Shown here piece after piece: positions 35,775-44,728 of a DNA stretch of 64,000 nt. The stretch is from positions 4,030,373-4,094,372 of the forward strand of contig NZ_KE386572.1 in NCBI RefSeq assembly GCF_000427665.1, given 5' to 3'. The stretch's first letter is position 1, and every line of letters starts with the position of its first letter. Origin of the DNA: Geminicoccus roseus DSM 18922 (GTDB lineage: Bacteria > Pseudomonadota > Alphaproteobacteria > Geminicoccales > Geminicoccaceae). Position numbers and translations under genes: made by a program. The notes beneath the pieces were generated by a model. The model was not told the DNA's origin, made no database searches, and worked only from the letters and a program-made list of their open reading frames with translations.

Positions 35775-36932
35775 ATGCCATCGACGACACCGGATCCCGT
35801 CCCGCCACCTGGCCCTGAACCGGCGGCCGCCCTGCCGGCGGCGCCGGCGCCGGGCGGGCTGCGCCGCCTGGCCGTGCCGGTGCTGGCGGTCCTGACGGTG
35901 CTGATCCTGGTCGGGGCGACCAACGCGCGCTTCGACTCATGGGTGGCATCCTCAGACGTGCAGACCACCGACGATGCCAGCATCGATGCCGACACCACCC
36001 GGCTGAGCGCCAGGGTCGGCGGCAATGTCCGCCGGATCCTGGTCCAGGACTTCCAGAAGGTCGAGCAGGGCCAGCTGCTCCTGGAGATCGACCCGGGCGA
36101 CTACCGGGCGGCGCTCGCCGGGGCCGAGGCCACCGTCCGGGCGACGCAGGCGGGCCTGGCCAACCTCGGCAACCAGGCGGAGCTGCAGGGCGCCCTGGTC
36201 GAGCAGGCGCAGCTCGAGCAGGCGGCGGCGCAGGCGCAGGAAAAGCTGGCCAGCCAGGAAGCCGAGCGGCAGCGCCGGCTGGTGGAAGGCGGCATCGCCG
36301 GCACCCGCCAGCGCCTGGAGCAGGCCACCGCGGCCCATCAGGAAGCCGTGGCCAGCTGGAAGGCCAGCGCCGCCGCGGTCCGCGCCAGGCGCAGCCAGCT
36401 GGCCGTGCTGGACGGGCAGAAGGCGGTGGCGCGCGCCCAGCTGGCGGCGGACCGGGCCGCGCGCGACGCCGCCCGCCTGCGCCTGGGCTACACCCGGATC
36501 ACGGCGCCGGTCTCGGGCGTGGCGGGCCGCTTCCAGGTCCGGGTCGGCGACTATGTCACCGCCGGCACCAGCCTGGTCTCGGTGGTGCCGCTGCCGCGGG
36601 TCTATGTCACCGCCCGCTACAAGGAGACGCAGCTGGCGAGGGTCCGTCCGGGCCAGCCGGCCGAGATCGCCGTCGACAGCTTTCCAGGCCAGGTGCTGCG
36701 CGGCCGGGTCGCCCGGCTGTCGCCGGCCAGCGGCTCGGTGTTCGCGCTGCTGCCGCCGGACAACGCCACCGGCAACTTCACCAAGGTCGTCCAGCGGATC
36801 CCGGTCCGGATCGAGCTGGAGCCGGACCAGCCGCTCCTGGCGGCGCTGCGGCCGGGCATGTCGGTGGTCGCCAGCATCCGGGTGGACGGTTCTGAAGCGG
36901 GGCGGACCGAGGAGGGCGCCGATGGCAGCTAG
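35775..36932 (+). CDS. EmrA/HlyD-family membrane fusion protein
   Basis: The 385-residue adaptor has a short proline-rich cytoplasmic tail, one membrane helix (RLAVPVLAVLTVLILVGAT, near residue 35-53) and a periplasmic part with the lipoyl/biotinyl halves (TTRLSARVGGNVRRILVQDF and RITAPVSGVAGRFQVRVGDY). Between them lies a long coiled coil rich in Ala, Gln and Glu (about 110-230). It would link the inner-membrane pump to an outer-membrane channel. Two ATGs (35739 and 35775) fit; neither has a strong ribosome site, and I chose the latter because it starts the proline-rich MPSTTPDPVPPPGPEP. Its end overlaps the pump gene by 11 bp. No outer-membrane factor gene is nearby. Confidence 0.9.
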   Translation: MPSTTPDPVPPPGPEPAAALPAAPAPGGLRRLAVPVLAVLTVLILVGATNARFDSWVASSDVQTTDDASIDADTTRLSARVGGNVRRILVQDFQKVEQGQLLLEIDPGDYRAALAGAEATVRATQAGLANLGNQAELQGALVEQAQLEQAAAQAQEKLASQEAERQRRLVEGGIAGTRQRLEQATAAHQEAVASWKASAAAVRARRSQLAVLDGQKAVARAQLAADRAARDAARLRLGYTRITAPVSGVAGRFQVRVGDYVTAGTSLVSVVPLPRVYVTARYKETQLARVRPGQPAEIAVDSFPGQVLRGRVARLSPASGSVFALLPPDNATGNFTKVVQRIPVRIELEPDQPLLAALRPGMSVVASIRVDGSEAGRTEEGADGS

Positions 36933-38520
36933 CACCGCCAGCCGGCTCGCCCCCGGGCCCGTCTCGATCGGCCTGCCGGCCAACCGTCCGGTCCTGCTGG
37001 TGGCGGGCGCCCTGCTCGGCGCCTTCCTGGTGAGCTTCGACACGAGGCTGTTCGCGGTGGGCCTGCCCGACCTGCGCGGCGCGTTCGGCCTCGGCGTCGA
37101 CGAGGCGTCCTGGCTCGCCACCGCCGCCACCGCGCCGCAGATCCTGATCGCCCCGGCAATCGCCTGGCTGGTGACGGTGTATGGCGCCCACCGGGTGCTG
37201 ACAGGGCCCAGCATGCTCTACGCGCTCGTCTCGGTCGTGATCCCGCTGGTGCGCGACTACCCGACCCTGATCGCCCTGCACCTGGTCCACGGCCTGCTGC
37301 TGGGCGCGTTCATCCCGGCCACGATCTCGATCATCTTCCGCAACCTGCCGACCCGCTGGTGGATCGTCGGCATCACGATCTACGCCTTCCGCCAGGCGTT
37401 CAGCCTGAATGTCGGCGACTGGATCGTGGGGTTCCACGTGCAGCAGGCCGGCTGGGCGTGGCTGTACTGGCAGGGCGCCCTGGTCGGGCCCCTGATGGGG
37501 CTGCTGGTCTGGCTGGGCACGCCGGACGAGCCGGTCAACCGCCAGCTCCTGGCCAGCGCCGACTGGGGCGGCATGATGCTGCTCGGGGCCGGGGTGGCGC
37601 TGATCTATGCCGGGATGGACCAGGGCAACCGGCTGGACTGGTTCCAGTCCGGCACGGTGACCGCGCTGCTGGCCGGCGGCGCCGCGCTGCTGGCCGGCTT
37701 CCTGCTCAACGAGGCGCTGGTGCGGGAGCCATGGGCCCATGCCAGCGCGATCCTGACCCGCAATGCCGGGATCGGCCTCGTGCTGGTGGTGGCCTACGCC
37801 ACCACCAGCCTGAGCAACGCCCAGCTGGTGCCGGGCTTCCTTGCCGGCGTCGCCCAGATGCGGCCCGAGCAGATCGGCCGGCTCCTGCTGCCCTGGACCG
37901 CCCTGCCGCTGCTGGCGATCATGCCGCTTGCCGCCTGGGCCAGCCGGCTGGTCGACGTGCGCTACCTCCTGGTGGCGGGCCTGACCTGCTTCGCGCTGGC
38001 CGGCTGGATGGGCAGCTTCGTCACCCATGACTGGGCGCTGGCGGACTTCGTGCCGCTGGCGCTGGTCCATGCCTTCGCCCAGGGCGTCACCTTCCTGGCG
38101 ATCGTGGTGTTCAGCGTGGCCAATGTGAGCCCGGCCAGGGCCACCGCGTTCTCGGCCTATCTGCAGGTGGTGCGCCTGGACGGCACCGAGCTCTCGCGGG
38201 CGGTGATGACCACCTGGCTGCGCGTGCGCGAGCAGGTCCATTCCCACCTCCTGGGCCTGCATGTGGCGACCGGCGACGGACAGCCGGGCCATGTCCTGGC
38301 CGGGCTGCGCCGGCCGTTCGAGGCGCTGGGCGGCAGCGCCGGGGCCGCCGAGGCGGCGGCCTTGCAGCGCCTGGCCGACCTTGTCCGGCGCGAGGCGCAG
38401 GTGATGGCCTATGCCGACGGCTTCTGGCTGACGTTCTGGGCGGCGATCGCCGGCCTGCTGCTGGTCTGCCTGCTGCGCGCGCCACCCCCCGGGCCCATGA
38501 CCCCGCCGGCCCGGGGCTGA
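36922..38520 (+). CDS. EmrB-type MFS efflux pump (DHA2, 14-TMS)
   Basis: The 532-residue protein has about 14 hydrophobic segments and begins with the DHA2 pattern ALLGAFLVSFDTRLFAVGLPDL (motif D1-like). Residues DEASWLATAATAPQILIAPA continue the pattern. It should export hydrophobic drugs or metabolites by proton antiport with the adjacent EmrA-like adaptor. ATG 36922 sits 11 bp inside the end of the adaptor gene with a GGAGG site upstream. The region after TMS 13 holds an unusual soluble loop (about residues 415-480, VREQVHSHLLGLHVATGDGQ). The substrate is not predictable. Confidence 0.9.
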   Translation: MAASTASRLAPGPVSIGLPANRPVLLVAGALLGAFLVSFDTRLFAVGLPDLRGAFGLGVDEASWLATAATAPQILIAPAIAWLVTVYGAHRVLTGPSMLYALVSVVIPLVRDYPTLIALHLVHGLLLGAFIPATISIIFRNLPTRWWIVGITIYAFRQAFSLNVGDWIVGFHVQQAGWAWLYWQGALVGPLMGLLVWLGTPDEPVNRQLLASADWGGMMLLGAGVALIYAGMDQGNRLDWFQSGTVTALLAGGAALLAGFLLNEALVREPWAHASAILTRNAGIGLVLVVAYATTSLSNAQLVPGFLAGVAQMRPEQIGRLLLPWTALPLLAIMPLAAWASRLVDVRYLLVAGLTCFALAGWMGSFVTHDWALADFVPLALVHAFAQGVTFLAIVVFSVANVSPARATAFSAYLQVVRLDGTELSRAVMTTWLRVREQVHSHLLGLHVATGDGQPGHVLAGLRRPFEALGGSAGAAEAAALQRLADLVRREAQVMAYADGFWLTFWAAIAGLLLVCLLRAPPPGPMTPPARG

Positions 38521-38539
38521 GGTCTGCGAAGCCGCCGGG

Positions 38540-39667
38540 TCAGGCGAAGGCGGCGCCCAGGCGGCGGCCGAGATCGGCGATCTCAAGGGCGACCGGGCGG
38601 CGCTCGGCACCGTAGGCCAGGAGCGCCGCCACCGGGTCGCCGCCGGCGGCCAGATGCCTGGCCAGGGCCATGGCGTCGCCGGCGGCCTTGGCCACGCCCA
38701 TCGCGGTGTGCGGGCGGACCACCGCGGCGGCATCGCCCAGAAGCGCGATCCGGCCGCGGGCCAGGGCCGGGGCCACATGGTCGAAGATGCCCTGGACGAA
38801 CGGCCGGGGCTCGGCGGCCACCGCCAGGGCGAAGGGCGGCGGCAGCAGCCGCGCCGCGTCCGCCACCAGGGCGTCGCGATCCGCCCGGGCCATGCGCCCG
38901 CGCGGCAGATGGAAGGGGTAGGCTTTGCCGTCGGCATCGGTCAGCGCCCGGGCGAGCGAGCCGTCGGCGACCGGCGCAGGCCGGTACCAGACCCAGTTGT
39001 AGCGCCGCTCCCCGGGCGCCACCGATCCGTCGGGGCCGGCCACCAGATAGCCCAGCGCATGGCAGCCGGGCGCGTCGAAGAAGGCGAAGCGGTCGCGCAG
39101 CACCCGTGCCGCCGGGGCGGGCAGGTCCCGCTCGGGCAGGAGGCCGCGCCAGGCCGCATAGCCGGCATAGTCCGGCGCCGCCACCGGTCCGCCGGCCACC
39201 TCGGCGCGCACCGCCGAGCCCAGGCCGTCCGCCCCGATCACCAGCTCGGCTTCCACCACCCGGCCGTCGGCCAGGCGCAGCCGGGCGGAGGCCTCGTCCT
39301 GTCCGGCGGCGACCACCTCTGCGCCCAACAGGTAGCGGCCTTCGGGCAGGCGCTCGCGAAAGCTGCGGAACAGGCGGTCCCAGGAGATCTGGGTCTGCGG
39401 CTGGGCGACCCGGTCGATGATCCTGCCCGAGCGGTCCAGGAAGATGCGCTCGGCAGCGAGCACGCCGATCCTGGCCAGATGCTCGCAGCCGGCCAGGCGC
39501 ATGATCCGAAACACCTCGCGTTGCGCCACCAGGCCGGCGCCGCGCCCCTCCAGGCCGCCGGCCGAGCGCTCGCACACCACCACGTCGTGGCCGGCGCCGT
39601 GCAGCAGCACCCCGGCGAACAGGCCGCCCAGCGACCCGCCGGCGATCGCGATCTTCCAGGAGGGCAT
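38540..39667 (-). CDS. FAD-dependent aromatic monooxygenase (UbiH/dihydroxypyridine-hydroxylase-like)
   Basis: The 375-residue flavoprotein has the Rossmann fingerprint IAIAGGSLGGLFAGVLL, the arginine VVCERSAGGLEGRGAGLV, the DG fingerprint VIGADGLGSAVRAEV and the second FAD motif GRIALLGDAAAVVRPHTAMG. These place it in group A monooxygenases. PHTAMGVAKAAGDA resembles 2,6-dihydroxypyridine 3-hydroxylase, so a hydroxylated N-heterocycle or phenol is a possible substrate. It is convergent with the efflux pair. The nearby molybdenum dehydrogenase operon would also suit heteroaromatic catabolism, which is inference. Confidence 0.85.
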   Translation of the reverse strand: MPSWKIAIAGGSLGGLFAGVLLHGAGHDVVVCERSAGGLEGRGAGLVAQREVFRIMRLAGCEHLARIGVLAAERIFLDRSGRIIDRVAQPQTQISWDRLFRSFRERLPEGRYLLGAEVVAAGQDEASARLRLADGRVVEAELVIGADGLGSAVRAEVAGGPVAAPDYAGYAAWRGLLPERDLPAPAARVLRDRFAFFDAPGCHALGYLVAGPDGSVAPGERRYNWVWYRPAPVADGSLARALTDADGKAYPFHLPRGRMARADRDALVADAARLLPPPFALAVAAEPRPFVQGIFDHVAPALARGRIALLGDAAAVVRPHTAMGVAKAAGDAMALARHLAAGGDPVAALLAYGAERRPVALEIADLGRRLGAAFA

Positions 39668-39766
39668 CGGGAACTCCTTGGCGGGCGAGGCTGCGGGACG
39701 GCCGCAGCAGGCAAGGCTGCGGCGCGGCGGCTGGGGAGGAAATGCGCGAGACCCGGTCCCTGGCGG

Positions 39767-41455
39767 TCAGGCGCTGCCCGGGTGCAGGAAGCGGTGGATG
39801 GCCTGAACCACCACCGAGCCCTCACCGACCGCGGAGGCGACCCGCTTGACCGAGCCGGAGCGAACGTCGCCCACGGCGAACACCCCGGGCGTGGTGGTGG
39901 CGTACGGGGAGGGCAGGGCCAGGCCGTCCCGGTCCTGGCCGGTCAGGACGAAGCCCTTGGCGTCCAGCGGCAGGCAGTCGCCCAGCCACTCGGTGTTGGG
40001 CATGGCGCCGATCATCACGAACAGGCTGCCGACCTCGCGGGTCTCCTGCTGGCCGCTCTGGCGGTCCTGCCAGGTCACCCGGCGCAACAGCGTGTCGCCC
40101 GCCAGCGCCACCACCTCGGTGAAGGGGTGGACGGTGATCTTCGGCGAGGTTTCGATCCGGCGGACCAGATAGTCGGACATGGTGGCGGCCAGGCCCGGCC
40201 CGCGCACCAGCACGTGGACGTGGGCGGCGGTGCGGGCGAGGAACACGGCGGCCTGGCCGGCCGAGTTGCCGCCGCCCACCACCGCCACCTCCTCCGCCTC
40301 GCACAGGCGCGCCTCCATGGCGGTGGCGGCGTAATGGATGCCCTGGCCCTCGAACCGGTCGTAGTCCGGCAGGTCGAGCTTCCGGTAGCGGGCGCCGGTC
40401 GCGACCACGACCGCGCGGGCCTGCACGCTGGAGCCGTCCTGCAGGTCGATCCGGTAGGGCAGGCTGGCGCAATGGAGTGCCCGGGATGCCCGCGCCAGGG
40501 CCAGGTGCGCGCCGAACTTCTGCGCCTGCGCCTGGGCGCGTCCGGCGAGCGCGGCGCCGGAGATGCCGGTGGGGAAGCCCAGATAGTTCTCGATCCGGGT
40601 GGTGGTCCCGGCCTGGCCGCCCGGCGCCTCCTGCTCGACCACGATGGTGGAAAGGCCTTCCGAGGCGGCATAGACCGCCGCCGCCAGGCCGCCCGGCCCG
40701 GCGCCGACCACCGCCAGATCGAACGGCTCCGCCGCGTCGATCCGCTCGGTCAGGCCCAGCTGCCGGGCCATCTCGTAGGTGGAGGGGTTGCGCAGGACCA
40801 GCCGGCCGGGTGCGATCACCGCGGGCAGGTCGGCCGGGGCGAGACCGAACTCCCGCATCAGGCCGGCGGTGGTCTCGGTGTCCCGCTCGGCGGCCACCGG
40901 GCGGTGCGGGTAGCCGTTGCGGACCAGGAAGCGCTGCAGGCGCAGGGTGCCGCCGTCATGGCTGCCGCCCAAGAGGATCACCCCGCCGAGCCCGTGCCGG
41001 ATGAAGCCGACCCGGCGCAGGATGAAGGCGCGCATCACGATCTCGGCGATGTCGGCCTCGGCCGCCAGGAGGCGGCGGAAGGAGGGCTGGCCGATCCGGA
41101 CCACCCGGCTCTCGACCGCGGCCTGGCAGCTCACCAGGATCTCGCGATCGTTCAGGAGGTTCATCTCGCCGGTGAACTGGCGGGCGCTGTGGGTGGCGAA
41201 GACGTGGCGCCCGCTTTGCGGGTGCTCCTCGAAGACCTCGACCTCGCCCTCCAGCACCAGGAAGAAATCGACCCCGCGCTCGCCCCGCCGGTAGAGCAGG
41301 GTTCCGGCCGGGACGGCTTCCTCGCTGCCATAGGCCGCGATCCGGGCCGCCATCTCCGGGAGGAGGCGCGGAAAGGTCTGGTCCGGACGCAGGTAGGGAT
41401 CGGTGGGATCGCCCGGGTCGTTCCCAAGCGGCGCTGCGGCGGTTGGCTCGGTCAC
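39767..41455 (-). CDS. cNMP-binding domain fused to thioredoxin-reductase-like FAD enzyme
   Basis: The 562-residue protein has an N-terminal cyclic-nucleotide-binding domain (about 30-150, LLYRRGERGVDFFLVLEGEV and ARQFTGEMNLLNDREILVS). A short linker region follows, and then a TrxR-like fold from about residue 250: FDLAVVGAGPGGLAAAVYAA, GQAGTTTRIENYLGFP, VVATGARYRKLDLP, VAVVGGGNSAGQAAVFLA and the closing GVFAVGDVRSGSVKRVASAV. The site that carries CxxC in true thioredoxin reductases reads HYAATAMEA, so there is no redox disulfide. GTG 41455 starts VTEPTAAAPLG with a GAGGAG site 6 bp away. The reaction is unknown; cNMP or another ligand may gate it. Confidence 0.86.
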   Translation of the reverse strand: MTEPTAAAPLGNDPGDPTDPYLRPDQTFPRLLPEMAARIAAYGSEEAVPAGTLLYRRGERGVDFFLVLEGEVEVFEEHPQSGRHVFATHSARQFTGEMNLLNDREILVSCQAAVESRVVRIGQPSFRRLLAAEADIAEIVMRAFILRRVGFIRHGLGGVILLGGSHDGGTLRLQRFLVRNGYPHRPVAAERDTETTAGLMREFGLAPADLPAVIAPGRLVLRNPSTYEMARQLGLTERIDAAEPFDLAVVGAGPGGLAAAVYAASEGLSTIVVEQEAPGGQAGTTTRIENYLGFPTGISGAALAGRAQAQAQKFGAHLALARASRALHCASLPYRIDLQDGSSVQARAVVVATGARYRKLDLPDYDRFEGQGIHYAATAMEARLCEAEEVAVVGGGNSAGQAAVFLARTAAHVHVLVRGPGLAATMSDYLVRRIETSPKITVHPFTEVVALAGDTLLRRVTWQDRQSGQQETREVGSLFVMIGAMPNTEWLGDCLPLDAKGFVLTGQDRDGLALPSPYATTTPGVFAVGDVRSGSVKRVASAVGEGSVVVQAIHRFLHPGSA

Positions 41456-41541
41456 CTGCGTCTCCTCATGGCGGCGGGAGAATGGGCGTCCCGGCGCGGG
41501 ATCCCCGGACGGTCCGCGCCGGGAAGGAAAGGCCAGGCCGG

Positions 41542-42645
41542 TCAGCCGGCGGCGGCATCCGCATGGACCGGCGCGGCGCGCGGATAGTCGGTGTAGCCCT
41601 CCGGCCCCTGGGTGTACCACGTCTCCATGTCGTCCGGGGCCAGTGGGAGGCCGTGGCGGATCCGGTCGGGCAGGTCCGGGTTGGCCAGGAAGCCGCGCCC
41701 GAACGCGATGGCGTCGGCCTCGCCCCGGTCCAGCGCCGCCTGGGCCTTCGGCCCGTCATAGTCGGAGTTGAGCACGAGCGGGCCGGTGAACGCCTGGCGG
41801 ATCGCCGGGTGGACGGGCGGGTGGTCCGGCTTGCCGCGGGTGCCGTCCGGCCCCGGCTCGCGCAGCTCCAGGAACGCGATGCCGATCCGGCCGAGCTCGG
41901 TCGCGGCGGCGCGGAACAGCGGCACCGGATCGGGATCGGTGACGCCCTGGGAATCGCCGTTCGGCGAGAGCCGGACTCCGGTGCGGTCCGCGCCGATGGC
42001 GCCGGCCACCGCCTCGACCACCTGGACCAGCAGGCGCATGCGGTTCTCGATCGAGCCGCCATAGGCGTCGGTGCGGTGGTTGGCGGCGGCGCGCAGGAAC
42101 TGGTCGATCAGGTAGCCGTTGGCGGCGTGGATCTGCACGCCGTCGAACCCGGCGGCCAGCGCGTTGCGGGCGGCCTTGCGGTAGTCGTCCAGGATCGCCG
42201 GGATCTCGTCCACCTCCAGCGCGCGGGCCTGCGCGTGGGGCTGCTTGCCGGCATAGGTGTGGGCGAAGCCCGGCGCGGTGGTGGCCGAGGCCGACACGCT
42301 CTGGCCGCCGTCCAGGAAGCTCGGGTGGACGATCCGGCCCATGTGCCAGAGCTGCGCCACGATCCTGCCGCCCTCGGCATGGACCGCCTCCACGACCGAC
42401 GCCCAGCCGTCGACCTGCTCCTGGTTCCACAACCCGGTGGCATAGGCCCAGCCCAGGCCCTGCTGGCTGATCCCGATCGCCTCGCTGATGATCAGGCCGG
42501 CCGAGGCGCGCTGGCGGTAGTAGTCGGCCATCAGCGGGGTCGGCACATGCGCCCGGGTGCCGCGGCCGCGGGTCAGGGGCGCCATGAACATGCGGTTGGG
42601 AGCCTGGATCTGGCCCAGGCGGATCGGGTCGAACAGCGAGGTCAT
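41542..42645 (-). CDS. Old Yellow Enzyme-family NADH:flavin oxidoreductase
   Basis: The 367-residue FMN enzyme begins SLFDPIRLGQIQAPNRMFMAPLTRGRG, the OYE/NemA opening. It shows the FMN-site QLWHMGRIVHPSF, the substrate motif HAANGYLIDQFLR, GGSIENRMRLLVQVVEA and the phosphate-binding AIAFGRGFLANPDLP. It reduces activated C=C bonds, nitro groups or reactive electrophiles with NAD(P)H. HAANGY replaces the usual H-x-x-N/H; it keeps the His-Asn pair. ATG 42645 (MTSLFDPIRL) is the conserved beginning. It is divergent from the cytochrome c/dehydrogenase operon with a GTCTTGGACGATTC copy between. Confidence 0.92.
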   Translation of the reverse strand: MTSLFDPIRLGQIQAPNRMFMAPLTRGRGTRAHVPTPLMADYYRQRASAGLIISEAIGISQQGLGWAYATGLWNQEQVDGWASVVEAVHAEGGRIVAQLWHMGRIVHPSFLDGGQSVSASATTAPGFAHTYAGKQPHAQARALEVDEIPAILDDYRKAARNALAAGFDGVQIHAANGYLIDQFLRAAANHRTDAYGGSIENRMRLLVQVVEAVAGAIGADRTGVRLSPNGDSQGVTDPDPVPLFRAAATELGRIGIAFLELREPGPDGTRGKPDHPPVHPAIRQAFTGPLVLNSDYDGPKAQAALDRGEADAIAFGRGFLANPDLPDRIRHGLPLAPDDMETWYTQGPEGYTDYPRAAPVHADAAAG

Positions 42646-42712
42646 GCTTGGACTTTCGATCGGGGGACGGGCTCGGATGCCAGGCCGTCTATCCGGCGGC
42701 GGAGCAATCCGG

Positions 42713-42726
42713 GTCTTGGACGATTC
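42713..42726. promoter_or_regulatory. GTCTTGGACGATTC motif, copy in OYE/cytochrome c divergent promoter
   Basis: This is the second exact copy of GTCTTGGACGATTC. It lies 68 bp upstream of the Old Yellow Enzyme start and 132 bp upstream of the cytochrome c start. About 38 bp further on, CTTGTCGG (42764-42771) faces CCGACAAG (42804-42811), a second inverted repeat. No gene is seen in the stretch 42646-42857. Confidence 0.5.
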
Positions 42727-42857
42727 GCTGCCGGCCAAGGTGGCTCGGCCGGAACGGCATGTCCTTGTCGGTAATCAGCAGGATGGTCCAACCAACTCAA
42801 GATCCGACAAGCCGGTTCCGGGCCTACCTGCTCCATCGCATCCAGCACGAGAAGCGG

Positions 42858-44240
42858 ATGGAAACGATGCGGCTGCGACGGTGGATCATGGGAGTCGTGG
42901 CGGCGGGCGCCCTTCTGGTCGGCGGCTTCCTGGTCCTGGCCTGGCGGTTTCCGATCCCGCCGGTCGACCCGCCCGCCGCCTCCGGCTTCGAGCCCGCCCT
43001 GGTCCGCCGGGGCCAGGAGCTGGCGCTGCTGGGCGACTGCCGGACCTGCCACACCGCCAAAGGCGGCCAGGAACTCGCGGGCGGCCTGCCGATGCCGACC
43101 CCGTTCGGCACGATCTATTCCACCAACATCACCCCCGATCCCGCGACTGGCATCGGCAGCTGGTCCGAGGCGGCGTTCGCCAGGGCGATGCGGGAGGGGG
43201 TGAACCGGCTGGGGCAGCATCTCTACCCGGCCTTTCCCTACGACCACTTCACCCGGATCGGCGACGAGGACCTGCGGGCTCTCTACGCCTACGTGATGAC
43301 CCGCGATCCGGTGCAGGCCCTGGTCCCGCCGAACCGGCTGGTGTTCCCGGTCAACATCCGGCTGGTGCTGGCCGGCTGGAAGCTCCTGTTCCTGGACCAG
43401 GGCCGCTTCGTGCCCGACCCGTCCCGGGACGCCGCCTGGAATCGCGGCAAGTACCTGGTCGACGGGCTCGGCCATTGCGGCGGCTGCCACACGCCGCGCA
43501 ACCTGATGGGCGCCGAGGAGGCGGGCCGCGCCCTGGCCGGCGGCCAGGCGGAGGGCTGGGATGCGCCGGCGCTGGGACCGGCCTCGCCGGCACCGGTGCC
43601 CTGGGACGAGGCGGCCCTGCGCCAGTACCTGCGCCAGGGCTTCCACCCGCTGCACGGCAGCGCCCGGGGCCCGATGGCGCCGGTGGTCCGCAACCTGGCG
43701 GACGCGCCCGACAGCGACGTCGCCGCCATTGCCCACTACCTGGCCTCCTTGGGGAGCGGCGCGGGCGGCGCCGGGCCAGGTCCGGCCGGGCCGCACCGGC
43801 CGGTGCCGGCGGGGGATGCCGCGGCGCCCGGGCGCCGGGCGGCTTCCGCGGGCCTGCAGGCCGCCACGCCGGCTGCCCCGGACCAGCCCGGCGCCGCCCT
43901 GTACGCCGCCGCCTGCGCGTCCTGCCACGAGAGCGGCAGGGAGCTGCCGCTGGGGGCGGTGGACCTGGGCCTGTCGACGGCGCTCGCCGGACCGGGCCCG
44001 GCCAACCTGGTGAACCTGGTGCTGGAGGGCGTGCCGGCCGAGAGCGGGCAGGCCGCCCCGGTGATGCCGGGCTTTGCCGGCATGCTGTCCGACGCGCAGC
44101 TGGTCGATCTTGCCGGCTACCTGCGCGGCGCGTTCACCGACAAGCCTGCCTGGACCGGGATCGAGGCCGTGGTCCGCACGGCGCGCGCCGCCGCCAGGCC
44201 TGCCATGCCAACCGCCCATCCGGCCGGAGCGCCCCGATGA
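42858..44240 (+). CDS. Tri-heme cytochrome c subunit of a molybdenum dehydrogenase
   Basis: The 460-residue protein has an N-terminal membrane anchor (IMGVVAAGALLVGGFLVLA) and three CxxCH hemes: CRTCH, CGGCH and CASCH. Each is in a cytochrome c domain resembling the alcohol dehydrogenase cytochrome subunit (VRRGQELALLGDC, AWNRGKYLVDGLGHC, AAACASCHESGRELPLG). The third domain follows a Pro/Ala/Gly-rich linker (about residues 300-345). It would take electrons from the molybdenum subunits to the respiratory chain. ATG 42858 has a GAGAAGCGG site; 42867 is an alternative. Its TGA overlaps the next start (ATGA). Confidence 0.9.
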   Translation: METMRLRRWIMGVVAAGALLVGGFLVLAWRFPIPPVDPPAASGFEPALVRRGQELALLGDCRTCHTAKGGQELAGGLPMPTPFGTIYSTNITPDPATGIGSWSEAAFARAMREGVNRLGQHLYPAFPYDHFTRIGDEDLRALYAYVMTRDPVQALVPPNRLVFPVNIRLVLAGWKLLFLDQGRFVPDPSRDAAWNRGKYLVDGLGHCGGCHTPRNLMGAEEAGRALAGGQAEGWDAPALGPASPAPVPWDEAALRQYLRQGFHPLHGSARGPMAPVVRNLADAPDSDVAAIAHYLASLGSGAGGAGPGPAGPHRPVPAGDAAAPGRRAASAGLQAATPAAPDQPGAALYAAACASCHESGRELPLGAVDLGLSTALAGPGPANLVNLVLEGVPAESGQAAPVMPGFAGMLSDAQLVDLAGYLRGAFTDKPAWTGIEAVVRTARAAARPAMPTAHPAGAPR

Positions 44241-44728
44241 CCATTCTCAACGTCAACGGCCAGGACCATGACGTCCAGGCCAGCCCGGACACGCCGCTGC
44301 TCTACGTGCTGCGCGACGAGCTCGGGCTGAACGCTGCCAAATATGGCTGCGGGCTCGGCCAATGCGGCGCCTGCACGGTGATGCTGGGGGGCGACGCGGT
44401 GTTCTCCTGCGTCACCCCGGTCATGCTGGCGGCTGGCCGCCGGGTCACCACCCTGGAAGGGCTGGGCAGCGCTGCCGAGCCCGGCCCGCTGCAGCAGGCC
44501 TTCATCGACGAGCAGGCGGCGCAATGCGGCTACTGCATCCCCGGGATGATGATGCGGGCGCAGGCGCTGCTGGAACGCGACCCGGCGCCCACCGACCAGG
44601 CGATCCGCGCCGAGCTGGAGCCGCATCTGTGCCGCTGCGGCACCCACATGCGCATCCTGCGCGCGGTGCGGCGCGCCGCCGACGCCATGCAGACCCAGAT
44701 GGCGTTCGAGCTGGGAGCGGAACAATGA
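44237..44728 (+). CDS. 2Fe-2S small subunit of a xanthine-dehydrogenase-family enzyme
   Basis: The 163-residue protein carries the plant-type 2Fe-2S cluster (KYGCGLGQCGACTVML, then FSCVTPV) and the second cluster (QCGYCIPGMMMRA, then EPHLCRCGTHMRI), as in the small subunits of nicotinate dehydrogenase and isoquinoline 1-oxidoreductase. It passes electrons from the molybdopterin subunit to the cytochrome. Its start overlaps the cytochrome stop and its stop overlaps the large subunit start, so all three are coupled. Confidence 0.95.
   Translation: MTILNVNGQDHDVQASPDTPLLYVLRDELGLNAAKYGCGLGQCGACTVMLGGDAVFSCVTPVMLAAGRRVTTLEGLGSAAEPGPLQQAFIDEQAAQCGYCIPGMMMRAQALLERDPAPTDQAIRAELEPHLCRCGTHMRILRAVRRAADAMQTQMAFELGAEQ

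Noticed and set aside
38654-41587. Open frame of about 980 codons spanning two flavoprotein genes on the plus strand
   Set aside because: It crosses two real minus-strand genes and their gap, and has no domain.
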